Shown here one piece after another: positions 46,026-54,748 of a stretch of DNA of 64,000 nucleotides (position 1 is the stretch's first letter; each line of letters starts with the position of its first letter). The stretch covers positions 157,746 through 221,745 of the forward strand of contig JAGYIQ010000003.1 of the NCBI GenBank assembly GCA_018402565.1, written 5' to 3'. The translations under genes were made by a program, and so were the position numbers. The stretch comes from Pirellulaceae bacterium (lineage in GTDB: Bacteria; Planctomycetota; Planctomycetia; Pirellulales; Pirellulaceae). Below the pieces are notes generated by a model. The model saw only the letters and a list, made by a program, of their open reading frames with translations, made no database searches and was not told where the DNA came from.

Positions 46026-47924
46026 GATGTCGTCCACCTCTTCGGCTCGCTCCATAATGAAGCGGAAGCGGGCCGACGCGTCTTTGCCCATCAGGTCGCT
46101 CATGACTCGATCGGTCTCCAACTGATCGTCGATCTCGACTTTGAGCAGACGGCGTGTGCGAGGATTGAGGGTGGTGTCCCAGAGGGTTTTCGGCATCATT
46201 TCCCCGAGTCCCTTGAAGCGTGTGATTTCGGGCTTTGCCGACCCCTTGGCCTCCCCCAAGATCCGCTCCCGATCGGCATCGTCCGCCGCCCAGAACGTCT
46301 GCTTGCCGATGTCGATCCGGTACAGGGGCGGGGCGGCAATATAGATCCGCCCTTCGTTGATCAGTGCGGGCATGTGACGATAGAAAAAAGTCAGTAGCAG
46401 CGTCGTGATGTGATGCCCATCGGAATCGGCATCTGCCAAAAGGATGATCCGCTGATAGCGGAGGCGACTGAGATTCAAGTCCTTGCCGATCCCACAGCCC
46501 AGCGAAGTTACAATATCCTGAATTTCTTTATTTTCGAGCAATTTCTTCAACGCCACGCACTCGGTGTTGAGCACCTTGCCCCGCAGCGGCAGGATCGCTT
46601 GGTGGTTGCGGTCGCGACCTTGGGTGGCGGTGCCGCCGGCCGAGTCACCCTCGACGATAAACAGCTCCGAGTTATCCTTGCCCGCATGCAGGCAATCCCG
46701 CAACTTGGCGGGCAACATGGAGCGTCCACCGGCCGTTTTCCGCGACACCGATTCGCTGGCCGCTCGAGACGCCGCCCGGGCGCGGGCCGCCGCAATGATC
46801 CGCGCAACGATCGTATCCGCCAAACTGCGATTGCTGTTGAGCCACTGCTCCAGGGCGGGACGCAGCGCATTGTCCACTGAGGGCTGAACCTCGGGATTAT
46901 TCAGCCGATCTTTGGTCTGTCCCTGAAAGGAGGGGTCGGGAATGAACACGGATACGATCGCGACCAAGCCCTCGCGGATGTCTTCCGGCACAATCTTGAC
47001 ACCCCGAGGGATCAGTTCATGGGTTTCGTAATAGTTGCGAATGGCCTTGCTCAATCCGCTGCGGAAGCCGTTCTCGTGAGTGCCGCCCGAACCCGTGGGA
47101 ATGCCGTTGACGTAGGAGCGAACGTGTTCGTCCGTGGCCTCGGTCCAACACAGCACCATCTCCATCCGCTCGGGATCGTCGCGACGCAACGTGTACGGGG
47201 TCTCGTGAATCGGCCGAGCGTTTCGCTCCTTGAGAACTTTGGACAGGTAGTCCTGAATCCCTTGCTCGTGGAAAAACGTCTCGCGCGTGCCGGCCTGCTC
47301 ATCGACATAGATCACCTTGACGCCACGATGCAGGTAGCTGGTGACTTCGAGCCGAGTGCGAATGGTGGCCGAATCGAACTGCACTTTGGGGAAGATCGTC
47401 GGATCGGGAGAAAAAGTAATGCTGGTGCCGGTCCCGCGAACGGCGGCAGTGGCCTTTTTCAATGGCTGCGTGACCAAGCCCTTGGAGAACTCCATCTTGA
47501 ATTGACAGCCGTCGCGTTTGACCACGGCCACCAGCTGTTTGGAGAGGGCGTTGACGACCGAGGCGCCGACCCCGTGCAAGCCACCCGAGGTCTTGTAGTT
47601 CTTGCCCTCAAACTTGCCGCCGGCGTGCAGCATCGTCAAAACCATTTCCAGGGCCGACTTCTTGGTCTTGGCGTGCTTGTCCACGGGAATGCCGCGACCG
47701 TTGTCAGCCACCGTCACGGTCGATTGGTCCTTGTGCAGAGTGACCACGATCTCTGACGCGTGACCGTTCATGGCCTCGTCGACGGAGTTGTCCAAGATCT
47801 CCCAAACCAAGTGGTGCAAACCCGTAGCGCTGACGCCGCCAATGTACATGCCCGGCCGTTTGCGGACAGGATCCAGACCTTCCAGGGCTACGATGTCCGA
47901 TGCGGTATAAGTCGAAGTCGCCAT
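46017..47924 (-). CDS. parE: DNA topoisomerase IV/gyrase B-type subunit (ParE-like)
   Basis: A 635-residue GHKL ATPase/TOPRIM protein. The ATP site shows EILDNSVDEAMNG and the DNGRGIP motif; YKTSGGLHGVGASVVNALS is the lid region; the TOPRIM part has EGDSAGGTA and, further on, LADADSDGHH. The C-terminus ends in EEVDDIDV. The length fits ParE (about 630) rather than the 800-residue planctomycete GyrB, so I call it topoisomerase IV subunit B. Its ParC partner is not in the window. Confidence 0.88.
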   Translation of the reverse strand: MATSTYTASDIVALEGLDPVRKRPGMYIGGVSATGLHHLVWEILDNSVDEAMNGHASEIVVTLHKDQSTVTVADNGRGIPVDKHAKTKKSALEMVLTMLHAGGKFEGKNYKTSGGLHGVGASVVNALSKQLVAVVKRDGCQFKMEFSKGLVTQPLKKATAAVRGTGTSITFSPDPTIFPKVQFDSATIRTRLEVTSYLHRGVKVIYVDEQAGTRETFFHEQGIQDYLSKVLKERNARPIHETPYTLRRDDPERMEMVLCWTEATDEHVRSYVNGIPTGSGGTHENGFRSGLSKAIRNYYETHELIPRGVKIVPEDIREGLVAIVSVFIPDPSFQGQTKDRLNNPEVQPSVDNALRPALEQWLNSNRSLADTIVARIIAAARARAASRAASESVSRKTAGGRSMLPAKLRDCLHAGKDNSELFIVEGDSAGGTATQGRDRNHQAILPLRGKVLNTECVALKKLLENKEIQDIVTSLGCGIGKDLNLSRLRYQRIILLADADSDGHHITTLLLTFFYRHMPALINEGRIYIAAPPLYRIDIGKQTFWAADDADRERILGEAKGSAKPEITRFKGLGEMMPKTLWDTTLNPRTRRLLKVEIDDQLETDRVMSDLMGKDASARFRFIMERAEEVDDIDV

Positions 47925-48031
47925 GTTGCTCCGTCAGGGGCTGCCGCCCGGTAAAGACACGATCCGAAACGCGCGCCGAAACGCGCGCGGCGCGTATCTT
48001 GCGATATCCGTCCGATTTAGAACAGGCCAGT

Positions 48032-49066
48032 TTATTGTTCAAGCGCTTGTTTGTCGGCCGGTTGCTCCGGCAGAAACTTCAGATTGACCGCTTGCCGGAA
48101 AACACTGTCGTCCTCGGCCGAGATAAAGCCGATCTCCCGCAGTTGTTGCCCCAGCTCCTCGAAGCGTTGGCGCTCCATGGTGCCCATCGGCAGAAGCGTC
48201 CGCTGGGTTGCCGGGTCCCAGTCGCACAGGCGGCGAATGTCGTCCAAGGCATACTGCAGGCTCTCGACCGTTTGATCGGGATTCAGCCCGGCGATCCGCT
48301 GGTTGGTGGCCTGCGGGTCGGCCAGGTACTTTTCCCAGCCGCGAATGCTGGCCTGGACAAACTTGCGGACCAAGTCCGGATCGGCGGCCACCAGACTCTC
48401 GTCTGCCACCAGACAACTGGTGTAGGGATTGTAGCCGAGCTCGGAGACCATCAACACGACCGGGTCAATCCCTTGCCCCCGGGCCAGGAAGGGCTCGCTG
48501 AACGAGTACCCTTGCTGGGCATAATTCGGGTTGGAGAAGAACGCCTGCATGGAGAGGTAGGGCACCAGGGTGACGTTTTTGGTGGGCCAGGCCAACTTTC
48601 GCCGCGTGAACTCCAGGAACGGGTCCTCGGGCTTGGCGGCCAAAGTCGTGTTGTCGAAGTCCTGGAACGAGGTGATCCCGGTCTCGGGTCGGACCAACAG
48701 GCAGCGGGGGCTGTTCTGGATCGGGGCCATTAACGCCTGGACCTTGGCTCCGTTGTTGCGTCCCAGCACCACCCAGTCCGCATTCATCACGCCGAACTGC
48801 ACGCGGTTCATGGCCAATTGCTGGGTCACCGGCGCGGAAACGCCACCCGGGAGGATCTCGACCTCCAACCCCGCTTGCTGGTAATAGCCATGCTCCAGCG
48901 CGGCGTAGAACCCGCCGTGTTCGGCTTCCGGCACCCAGTTCAGTTGCAGCTTGACCTTGGTCAAGCCATTCGGGGACGTGGCAGGCTGCTGGCCGCAACC
49001 GCTCAGCGTCACCGCGACGGCGACCATTCCCAGCAAAACGGCGGGGCGTAGCGTTGGGCAAAACAT
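48032..49066 (-). CDS. NMT1/ThiY-type solute-binding lipoprotein
   Basis: About 344 residues. A lipobox (LSGC, Cys24) shows a lipoprotein; the mature part follows the NMT1/ThiY pattern (LQLNWVPEAEHGGFYAALEHGYYQQAGLEVEILPGG read in two parts), with MNRVQFGVMNADWVV and FVQASIRGWEKYLADP. Members bind pyrimidine precursors of thiamine, nitrate or sulfonates for an ABC importer. No permease or ATPase gene is next to it, so the ligand is unknown. Confidence 0.85.
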   Translation of the reverse strand: MFCPTLRPAVLLGMVAVAVTLSGCGQQPATSPNGLTKVKLQLNWVPEAEHGGFYAALEHGYYQQAGLEVEILPGGVSAPVTQQLAMNRVQFGVMNADWVVLGRNNGAKVQALMAPIQNSPRCLLVRPETGITSFQDFDNTTLAAKPEDPFLEFTRRKLAWPTKNVTLVPYLSMQAFFSNPNYAQQGYSFSEPFLARGQGIDPVVLMVSELGYNPYTSCLVADESLVAADPDLVRKFVQASIRGWEKYLADPQATNQRIAGLNPDQTVESLQYALDDIRRLCDWDPATQRTLLPMGTMERQRFEELGQQLREIGFISAEDDSVFRQAVNLKFLPEQPADKQALEQ

Positions 49067-49402
49067 CGGCGGTTTCCAATGGAGGTTCGGGGTTTGAGTG
49101 GGGCGGTTCCGCTCCGTCGGAGACGGGACCGTCAACCGGATCAGGGGCTGCGTTCCGCTCCCCAAAAATGCACCACTCCTGGCGGGAATCGGTTGGGAGA
49201 ATTGTAACGATTCGACCGCGGGCAGGGCAGGGCGGACGAGCTGCCTGAGGGGGGCCACGACCAATCCGCATAATCGGCAGGGGTTGAAATTCCCCACGCT
49301 TGTCGATGCCACCGCCAGGCCCCGTCCGAGAACAGGAGGGACGTCGCCACTCGGAGCGACTCGAGTTGCCGCAATCTTGCCCGATAGACATGGAAGCTGC
49401 CG
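49067..49402. other. Divergent region between the solute-binding gene and tadA
   Basis: A 336-bp spacer with promoters for both sides expected. I see no gene, no strong hairpin and no clear promoter box. Confidence 0.4.
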
Positions 49403-50719
49403 ATGAACACCAAGCCGATGACGGATACGGCCAGTAAAATCAAAGAATTCGAGCATCTCAAGCAACGCATCCACCAGAAGTTGGTGGACAAGCTGGACAT
49501 GTCGCGGATCACCAACTCGCAGTCGGAGTCCTTCCGTCGTGAGCTGCGGGTGATCATCGAGAAGATCTACGACCACGAAGACATCATGCTGAATCGCTCG
49601 GAGCGGGAGCGGTTGGTGGACGAGGTGCTGGATGAGACCCTGGGGTTGGGACCGCTGGAGACGCTACTCAAAGACCCCACGGTCAATGACATTCTGATCA
49701 ACGGTCCGGAACACGTGTATGTCGAACGGCAAGGCGTGATGGAACGCACTCCGATCGCGTTTCGGGACGGCGACCACTTGTTGCAGATCGTCGACCGCAT
49801 CGTCTCGCGGGTCGGTCGACGGGTGGACGAGACGTGTCCGATGGTCGACGCCCGCATGTCGGACGGTTCGCGTTTCAATGCGATCATCCCTCCTTTGGCG
49901 TTGGACGGCGCGGCGGTCTCCATTCGTCGCTTCGGCTCGAATCCGCTCAAGTTGGAAGACCTGTTGCGGTTCAAGGCCTTCACACCGGAGATGGTGATGT
50001 TCATGGAGGGCGCGATGAAGGCTCGCTTGAATGTGATCATCTCGGGCGGTACCGGTTCGGGTAAGACGACACTGCTCAACACGCTGACCAGTTTCATCGG
50101 CAATCACGATCGTATTGTCACGATTGAGGACGCGGCCGAGTTGCAGGTGCAACAGGAACACGTGGTGCGTTTGGAGACGCGAGCGGCGAACATCGAAGGT
50201 CGCGGCGCGGTCAGCGCAACGGACCTGGTGAAAAATGCCCTGCGTATGCGACCGGAGCGGATCATTATCGGCGAATGCCGCGGTGCAGAAGCGTTGGACA
50301 TGCTGCAAGCGATGAACACGGGTCACGACGGCTCGTTGACGACTGCTCACGCCAATACCCCGCGTGACTGCTTGGGACGTCTGGAGACGATGATCATGAT
50401 GTCGGGCTTCGAGTTGCCGATCAAAGCGATGCGGCAACAGATCTCCAGCGCCGTGGACTTGATCATCCAAGCGAGCCGCTTGCAGGGTGGTAAACGGCGT
50501 GTGACCTACATCACGGAGGTCCTGAACATGGAAAACGACATGATCCTAACGCAGGACATTTTCAAATACGTGCAAGAGGGGGTAAATCCGCAAGGCAAGG
50601 CCAAGGGCAAGTTCGTGGCCACCGGCATTCGCCCCAAGTGCATCGAGCGGTTGGAGGCCAACGGCATTCGTTTGCCCAACGGCATCTTCCGCGAGCGAGT
50701 GATGCTGAACGACGAATGA
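49403..50719 (+). CDS. tadA: Tad pilus assembly ATPase
   Basis: A 438-residue hexameric secretion ATPase of the CpaF/TadA family. Walker A is GGTGSGKTT (215-223), Walker B/Asp box is IIIGECRG, His box TAHANTPRD, and the N-terminal domain has the [20 protein letters not shown] motif. It powers Flp pilus assembly and, in some species, retraction. tadB and tadC follow directly. The pilin gene is at 4129, so the machine is split over 45 kb. Confidence 0.95.
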   Translation: MNTKPMTDTASKIKEFEHLKQRIHQKLVDKLDMSRITNSQSESFRRELRVIIEKIYDHEDIMLNRSERERLVDEVLDETLGLGPLETLLKDPTVNDILINGPEHVYVERQGVMERTPIAFRDGDHLLQIVDRIVSRVGRRVDETCPMVDARMSDGSRFNAIIPPLALDGAAVSIRRFGSNPLKLEDLLRFKAFTPEMVMFMEGAMKARLNVIISGGTGSGKTTLLNTLTSFIGNHDRIVTIEDAAELQVQQEHVVRLETRAANIEGRGAVSATDLVKNALRMRPERIIIGECRGAEALDMLQAMNTGHDGSLTTAHANTPRDCLGRLETMIMMSGFELPIKAMRQQISSAVDLIIQASRLQGGKRRVTYITEVLNMENDMILTQDIFKYVQEGVNPQGKAKGKFVATGIRPKCIERLEANGIRLPNGIFRERVMLNDE

Positions 50720-50774
50720 TCGCTGGCTAGGCCGTTGTGCGGCCGAGCCTTACCTTCCAGTGTAGAGTTGAGTC

Positions 50775-51737
50775 ATGGTTACAATCGCCTTGGGCATCTG
50801 CGTGTTTGGCTTTATCGCCACGCTGATCTATTTTGCCGCCACGTTTGTATTCGAGGAAAACGCGCCCGATGCCAACGAGCGTTTGGGGCGGTTGCTGGGC
50901 AACAACACCTTGAACAATCTGCCAGGCGAAACGACAGGCAATCTCCTCCGCGAGCAGCAGGAAGTCAATTGGTCCGGCAAGCTGATCCTCTCGGCGTTTC
51001 CGAACGCCGAGGACTTTGTGCGACAGTCGGGCATCGGTCTTTCGGTCGGCGGACTGGGGACCCTGTCGGCGGCTTTTTTCTTGGGCGGCACGGCTCTGCA
51101 TGTGTTGTTCCTGCCATTCAAAATGTTTGCGCCGCTGGTCGGCGGTTTCCTGGCCTTGCTACCGTTCATGTACGTGATGTGGAAGCGGAAGCGGCGACTG
51201 GCCAAGTATTCGGAGTATCTGCCCGACGCGCTGGCCATGATGTGCAACGCTCTCAAGGCGGGACAAAGCTTGAACGCCTGCTTCAACTTGGTGTCCGACC
51301 AGGCCCCCGCCCCACTGGGGCCAGAGTTTGGACGCTGCTTCGAGGAACAAAACTTGGGTATCCCCTTGGAGACGGCGTTGGTAGAAATGGCCAAACGAGC
51401 CCCCAATGTTGACCTGAAGTTTTTCGCGACCGCGGTCATCCTGCAACGCCAGACAGGTGGTGACCTGTGTGAAATTCTGGAAAAGATCGCTCGCTTGATT
51501 CGGGAACGCTTCCAGATCCAAGGCATGATCATGGCTCTGACCGGCGAAGGTCGACTGTCCGGAGCCGTGCTGCTGGGGCTACCGCCGGTATTGGCGGTCA
51601 CCATGTTCTTCCTAAATCAAGAGTACATCATGCGTCTGTTCACCCACCCCCTGGGGCAACAGATGCTGGCCGGGGCCGGCGTCGCGCAAGTGTTGGGTTT
51701 TTTCTGGATCCGCAAGATCATTGACATCAAGGTGTAA
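50775..51737 (+). CDS. tadB: Tad pilus inner-membrane platform protein TadB
   Basis: 320 residues with an N-terminal membrane helix, a pair near the middle (about 90-130) and two at the C-terminus (about 265-315), framing the type II secretion F domain: EYLPDALAMMCNALKAGQSLNACF and FATAVILQRQTGGDLCEILEKIARLIRERFQ. TadB and TadC form the platform driven by TadA. Two bases separate its stop from tadC. Confidence 0.92.
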   Translation: MVTIALGICVFGFIATLIYFAATFVFEENAPDANERLGRLLGNNTLNNLPGETTGNLLREQQEVNWSGKLILSAFPNAEDFVRQSGIGLSVGGLGTLSAAFFLGGTALHVLFLPFKMFAPLVGGFLALLPFMYVMWKRKRRLAKYSEYLPDALAMMCNALKAGQSLNACFNLVSDQAPAPLGPEFGRCFEEQNLGIPLETALVEMAKRAPNVDLKFFATAVILQRQTGGDLCEILEKIARLIRERFQIQGMIMALTGEGRLSGAVLLGLPPVLAVTMFFLNQEYIMRLFTHPLGQQMLAGAGVAQVLGFFWIRKIIDIKV

Positions 51738-51739
51738 CC

Positions 51740-52696
51740 ATGTCGGAACTGCTGTTGAGCAACCCCTATTTACTGCCGGTGTGCATCTTCGTGGCCGTCG
51801 CCCTGGGGATCTGGTCCTTGGCCGATATGTTTGTGATCAAACAAGATCAGAACGACGAACGACTGCGACGCATTCGCGGTATCACCTCGAATAATGCGAT
51901 CCTGGAAGGTCAAAGCAAACGCAAAGAAGACATCAAACAGTGGGTCGAAAAGACCTCCACCGTATTGGCCGATTCGGTGAAACCCAAAACCGAACTAGAA
52001 GCCAGCAAACTCAAGCAGCAACTGAGCTATGCCGGTATCCGTGGCGAAAGTGCTCAGTCGATCTACCTGGCGATTAAAGTCTTGTTGCTGGCCGTCGGCT
52101 CGCTCATCGGGCTGGGAGGGGTCGGCCTGTTCTCCGATGGCTCGACCATGTCGTGGATCATGGGCGCATCGGTCGGCTTGATCATGTTTTTCCTGCCCGG
52201 ACTGGTGATTGGGCACCTGGGCAGAGGTCGAAAACAAGCCATCATCCTGTCGATGCCCGACTGCTTGGACCTGTTGGTCGTCTGCGTCGAAGCCGGCTTG
52301 GGCCTGGATCATGCCATGCGGAAAGTGTCGGAAGAAATGGCCGAGTCCAATCCGGTGCTCGCCTACGAGATCTCCCTGACCAATATGCATCTGCAAATGG
52401 GACGGACCCGCGAGGAATCGCTGCAGGACCTGTCCGATCGCAACGGTGCAGAGGAACTGACCTCGCTGACCCAAATGCTGATCCAGGCCGATCGGTTCGG
52501 TACCAGCATCTCCCAAGCGCTCCGAGTGCAGAGCGAATCGTTGCGGATCAAACGACGGCAGCGGGCCGAGGAAAAGGCCTCAAAGACCGCAGTCCAACTA
52601 CTCTTCCCACTCGTCCTATTCATCTTCCCCGGCATATTCGTCGTATTGGTTGGACCCGCCGCAATCAATATTATCGAAGGAATGCTCAATAACTGA
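51740..52696 (+). CDS. tadC: Tad pilus inner-membrane platform protein TadC
   Basis: 318 residues, same general plan as tadB: N-terminal helix, two helices near 105-160, F domain with MPDCLDLLVVCVEAGLGLDHAM and LIQADRFGTSISQALRVQSESLRIKRRQRAEEKA, which is the strongest family signature, and a C-terminal helix. It completes the tadABC unit. Other Tad genes (rcpA secretin, tadD-G, peptidase) are not in this window. Confidence 0.92.
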   Translation: MSELLLSNPYLLPVCIFVAVALGIWSLADMFVIKQDQNDERLRRIRGITSNNAILEGQSKRKEDIKQWVEKTSTVLADSVKPKTELEASKLKQQLSYAGIRGESAQSIYLAIKVLLLAVGSLIGLGGVGLFSDGSTMSWIMGASVGLIMFFLPGLVIGHLGRGRKQAIILSMPDCLDLLVVCVEAGLGLDHAMRKVSEEMAESNPVLAYEISLTNMHLQMGRTREESLQDLSDRNGAEELTSLTQMLIQADRFGTSISQALRVQSESLRIKRRQRAEEKASKTAVQLLFPLVLFIFPGIFVVLVGPAAINIIEGMLNN

Positions 52697-52769
52697 CCCT
52701 CCCCGCAGCCGGAATAGCCCGTACAAGCAAACAAAACGACAGAATCCGCGCCAGCCCATCCGATAAGAC

Positions 52770-52795
52770 AGCGGGCAAGTTGGCAATTGCCCGCT
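52770..52795. terminator. Perfect hairpin after tadC
   Basis: AGCGGGCAA and TTGCCCGCT form a 9-bp stem with an 8-base loop, 74 bp beyond the tadC stop and 36 bp before the next gene. There is no T-run, so it may be a transcript end stabiliser or operator rather than a true terminator. Confidence 0.45.
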
Positions 52796-52830
52796 GGTTC
52801 AAACCCCCATAGCGAGTCGAAGGATTTTGT

Positions 52831-53487
52831 ATGTTGAGATTGTCGTTGACGTCCCAGGCCGGCTGTCTGTGCGTTGCATTGGGTTTGATGCTAGCAGCCG
52901 ACACTACCCAGGCCCAATCGTTTCAGTTCCCCCATCGGCCGTTCGGTTTGGGTGCGGCAGGCGGCCACGTGTCGCAAGCGACCTCCGCGGTGGCGTCCGA
53001 TGGCAAGGCGATTTTTCATCGGGCAGGCTTGGACTATTCCCGCAATGCCGCCTGGCCAACCCCATTCAGCGAGATGGACCGGGGCAGTTACCGCGCGATG
53101 TTTCAACCCTGCTTTGATCGCGGCTGGGAATTGGAAGCGACACTGTCCGACGCCTGCTTCGACGAAAGCGGGCGACTGAATCGCTTGGGAGCAGCCAAGA
53201 TCGCCCAAGTCCAACGCCACTCGCCATTGGATCGTCGGACCGTTTATGTCTACGGCGAACTGCCGCAGGTCGTCGATGCTCGCTTGGCGACAGTACGGCA
53301 ACACATCGAAGTGGAGCACGGCCGTTCGGCCAATCTGTTGGTGTCGTCGACGGAGCATTTCCCCGTCACGGGCCGCGGCAGCTACGGGGAAGCCGTGACC
53401 CGTGCCTTGCGGGACAGTTTGCCAACACCCGCGATCAATGCTCAATCGGTCAGCGGTGCGGTGGGCGGCCAGCAAACCCAGCAGTAG
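52831..53487 (+). CDS. Secreted protein of unknown function
   Basis: A 218-residue protein with a signal peptide (LTSQAGCLCVALGLMLAADTTQA). The mature part has a sequence AWPTPFSEMDRGSYRAMFQPCFDRGWELEATLSDACFD and a second half RTVYVYGELPQVVDARLATVRQHIE, ending in a Gln-rich tail. I recall similar secreted planctomycete proteins but know no function. It may be linked to the Tad genes by position, but the hairpin at 52770 separates them. Confidence 0.7.
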   Translation: MLRLSLTSQAGCLCVALGLMLAADTTQAQSFQFPHRPFGLGAAGGHVSQATSAVASDGKAIFHRAGLDYSRNAAWPTPFSEMDRGSYRAMFQPCFDRGWELEATLSDACFDESGRLNRLGAAKIAQVQRHSPLDRRTVYVYGELPQVVDARLATVRQHIEVEHGRSANLLVSSTEHFPVTGRGSYGEAVTRALRDSLPTPAINAQSVSGAVGGQQTQQ

Positions 53488-53489
53488 GG

Positions 53490-54302
53490 CTAAGCTCGTG
53501 GCTGGAAGTGGAAGCGGCGGCATTGCGAGAAGAACGCCAGCGGGTTGTCGTAGACGACCCGCCGGATGGTCGCTTCGCTGTGCCCGCGCCGCCGCATCTC
53601 AAAGATGAAGTTCGGCACGGCCGTCGGTTGGCTGGGGCCCCAATCCCCAGCGGAATTGACACAGAGTCGCTCGGTGCCGAACTGCTCCACCATATCAGCG
53701 GCCCGAGCGGGCGTGCACTTGGAAACCGGATACAAAGTCATCCCGGCCCAAAACCCTCGGTCCAACACCTCGCCGATCGTGTGCTCTTCGACATGGTCGA
53801 CCAACACCCGCTGCGGTTGCAGGCGGGAATCGCCCTGCAGCATATCCAGGATCATTCGCGTGCCCGGGTATTTGTCGTGCAAGTGCGGGGTGTGTATCAG
53901 GATCAGCTCATCGAACTTGGCAGCCAACTCCAGGTGCTCGAGAAAGACGATCGATTCGTTTTTGGTGTTCTTATTCAAGCCGATCTCGCCGATGCCCAAC
54001 ACATTCGGGCGGTCCAGAAACTCGGGGATCATGGCGATGACTTCGCGTGACAGGCTGACGTTCTCGGCCTCTTTGGCGTTGATGCACAGCCAGGTGTAAT
54101 GAGCGATCCCGTAGGCTGCCGCTCGCGATCTTTCGAATTCAGTCAACTGCCGAAAGTAATCGCGGAAGCTCTCGGCACTGCCGCGATCGAACCCCGCCCA
54201 GAAGGCGGGCTCGCTCATCCCGACGCAGCCCATGCGGGCCAAGGTGGCGTAGTCGTCGGTCGTGCGCGATACCATGTGAATGTGGGGATCGAAGTAATCC
54301 AT
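53490..54302 (-). CDS. TatD-like metal-dependent hydrolase resembling EboB
   Basis: A 270-residue TIM-barrel amidohydrolase-like protein. The first metal site is the HxH in DPHIHM; later metal/catalytic residues are in GEIGLNKNTK, LIHTPH, LVDHVEEHT and VNSAGDWGPS. The whole N-terminal half (SRTTDDYATLARMG, EPAFWAGFDRGS, RDYFRQLTEFE) matches what I remember of EboB, a TatD-family member of the ebo cluster. The other ebo genes (A, C-F) are not next to it. It may hydrolyse a small molecule in the cytoplasm; the substrate is unknown. Confidence 0.8.
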   Translation of the reverse strand: MDYFDPHIHMVSRTTDDYATLARMGCVGMSEPAFWAGFDRGSAESFRDYFRQLTEFERSRAAAYGIAHYTWLCINAKEAENVSLSREVIAMIPEFLDRPNVLGIGEIGLNKNTKNESIVFLEHLELAAKFDELILIHTPHLHDKYPGTRMILDMLQGDSRLQPQRVLVDHVEEHTIGEVLDRGFWAGMTLYPVSKCTPARAADMVEQFGTERLCVNSAGDWGPSQPTAVPNFIFEMRRRGHSEATIRRVVYDNPLAFFSQCRRFHFQPRA

Positions 54303-54305
54303 CGC

Positions 54306-54620
54306 TCAACCTTTCTTGCCGACGGGCACGCCCAGAGCTGCCGGCCAATCCGGGCTGTAGGGCAGTGAAAACAGCAGCTGGACATTTTTTGCCCGGCCTG
54401 GCGAATCTTTCAACAGCAGCTCCAATCCCTCTCGGATCAAGGCCATACGAGCGGGGTCAGCCGGCGGGGAATCGCTGCGTTCGATCCGATCCAAACTGGC
54501 GGCAATTTTGAGGATTCGGGCCCGAATTTCCAGAAATTCTCGGTCCAAAACCTCTTGAGCCGACATGGGACTTCCGACGGGAGAGGCGGGCGACGGAGCA
54601 GTCGGAGGTGGGGCGGACAT
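54306..54620 (-). CDS. Small protein, partner of the EboB-like hydrolase
   Basis: About 104 residues from the ATG at 54620: a Pro/Ser/Ala-rich start, then a helical core MSAQEVLDREFLEIRARILK and LASLDRIER-like continuation, and a C-terminal SLPYSPDWPAALGVPVGKKG-like end. It ends three bases before the hydrolase start, so the two are an operon with this gene first. A shorter form from the Met at MSAQEVLDRE is possible. I recall similar small proteins in planctomycetes but know no function. Confidence 0.65.
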   Translation of the reverse strand: MSAPPPTAPSPASPVGSPMSAQEVLDREFLEIRARILKIAASLDRIERSDSPPADPARMALIREGLELLLKDSPGRAKNVQLLFSLPYSPDWPAALGVPVGKKG

Positions 54621-54748
54621 GGGTAGCTCCAGCGGGTCGGAGAGGGGGGGCAAGAAAACTTGGGCGCAGCCAACTTTCCCTTGCATGGTACAATATGAAG
54701 TGTGCGTAGGAAATGACCACCCCCAACCTTGTTCAGGCGGACCCCCAG

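Noticed and set aside
47019..47756. Plus-strand frame opposite parE
   Set aside because: Antisense shadow, no start signals, no family pattern.
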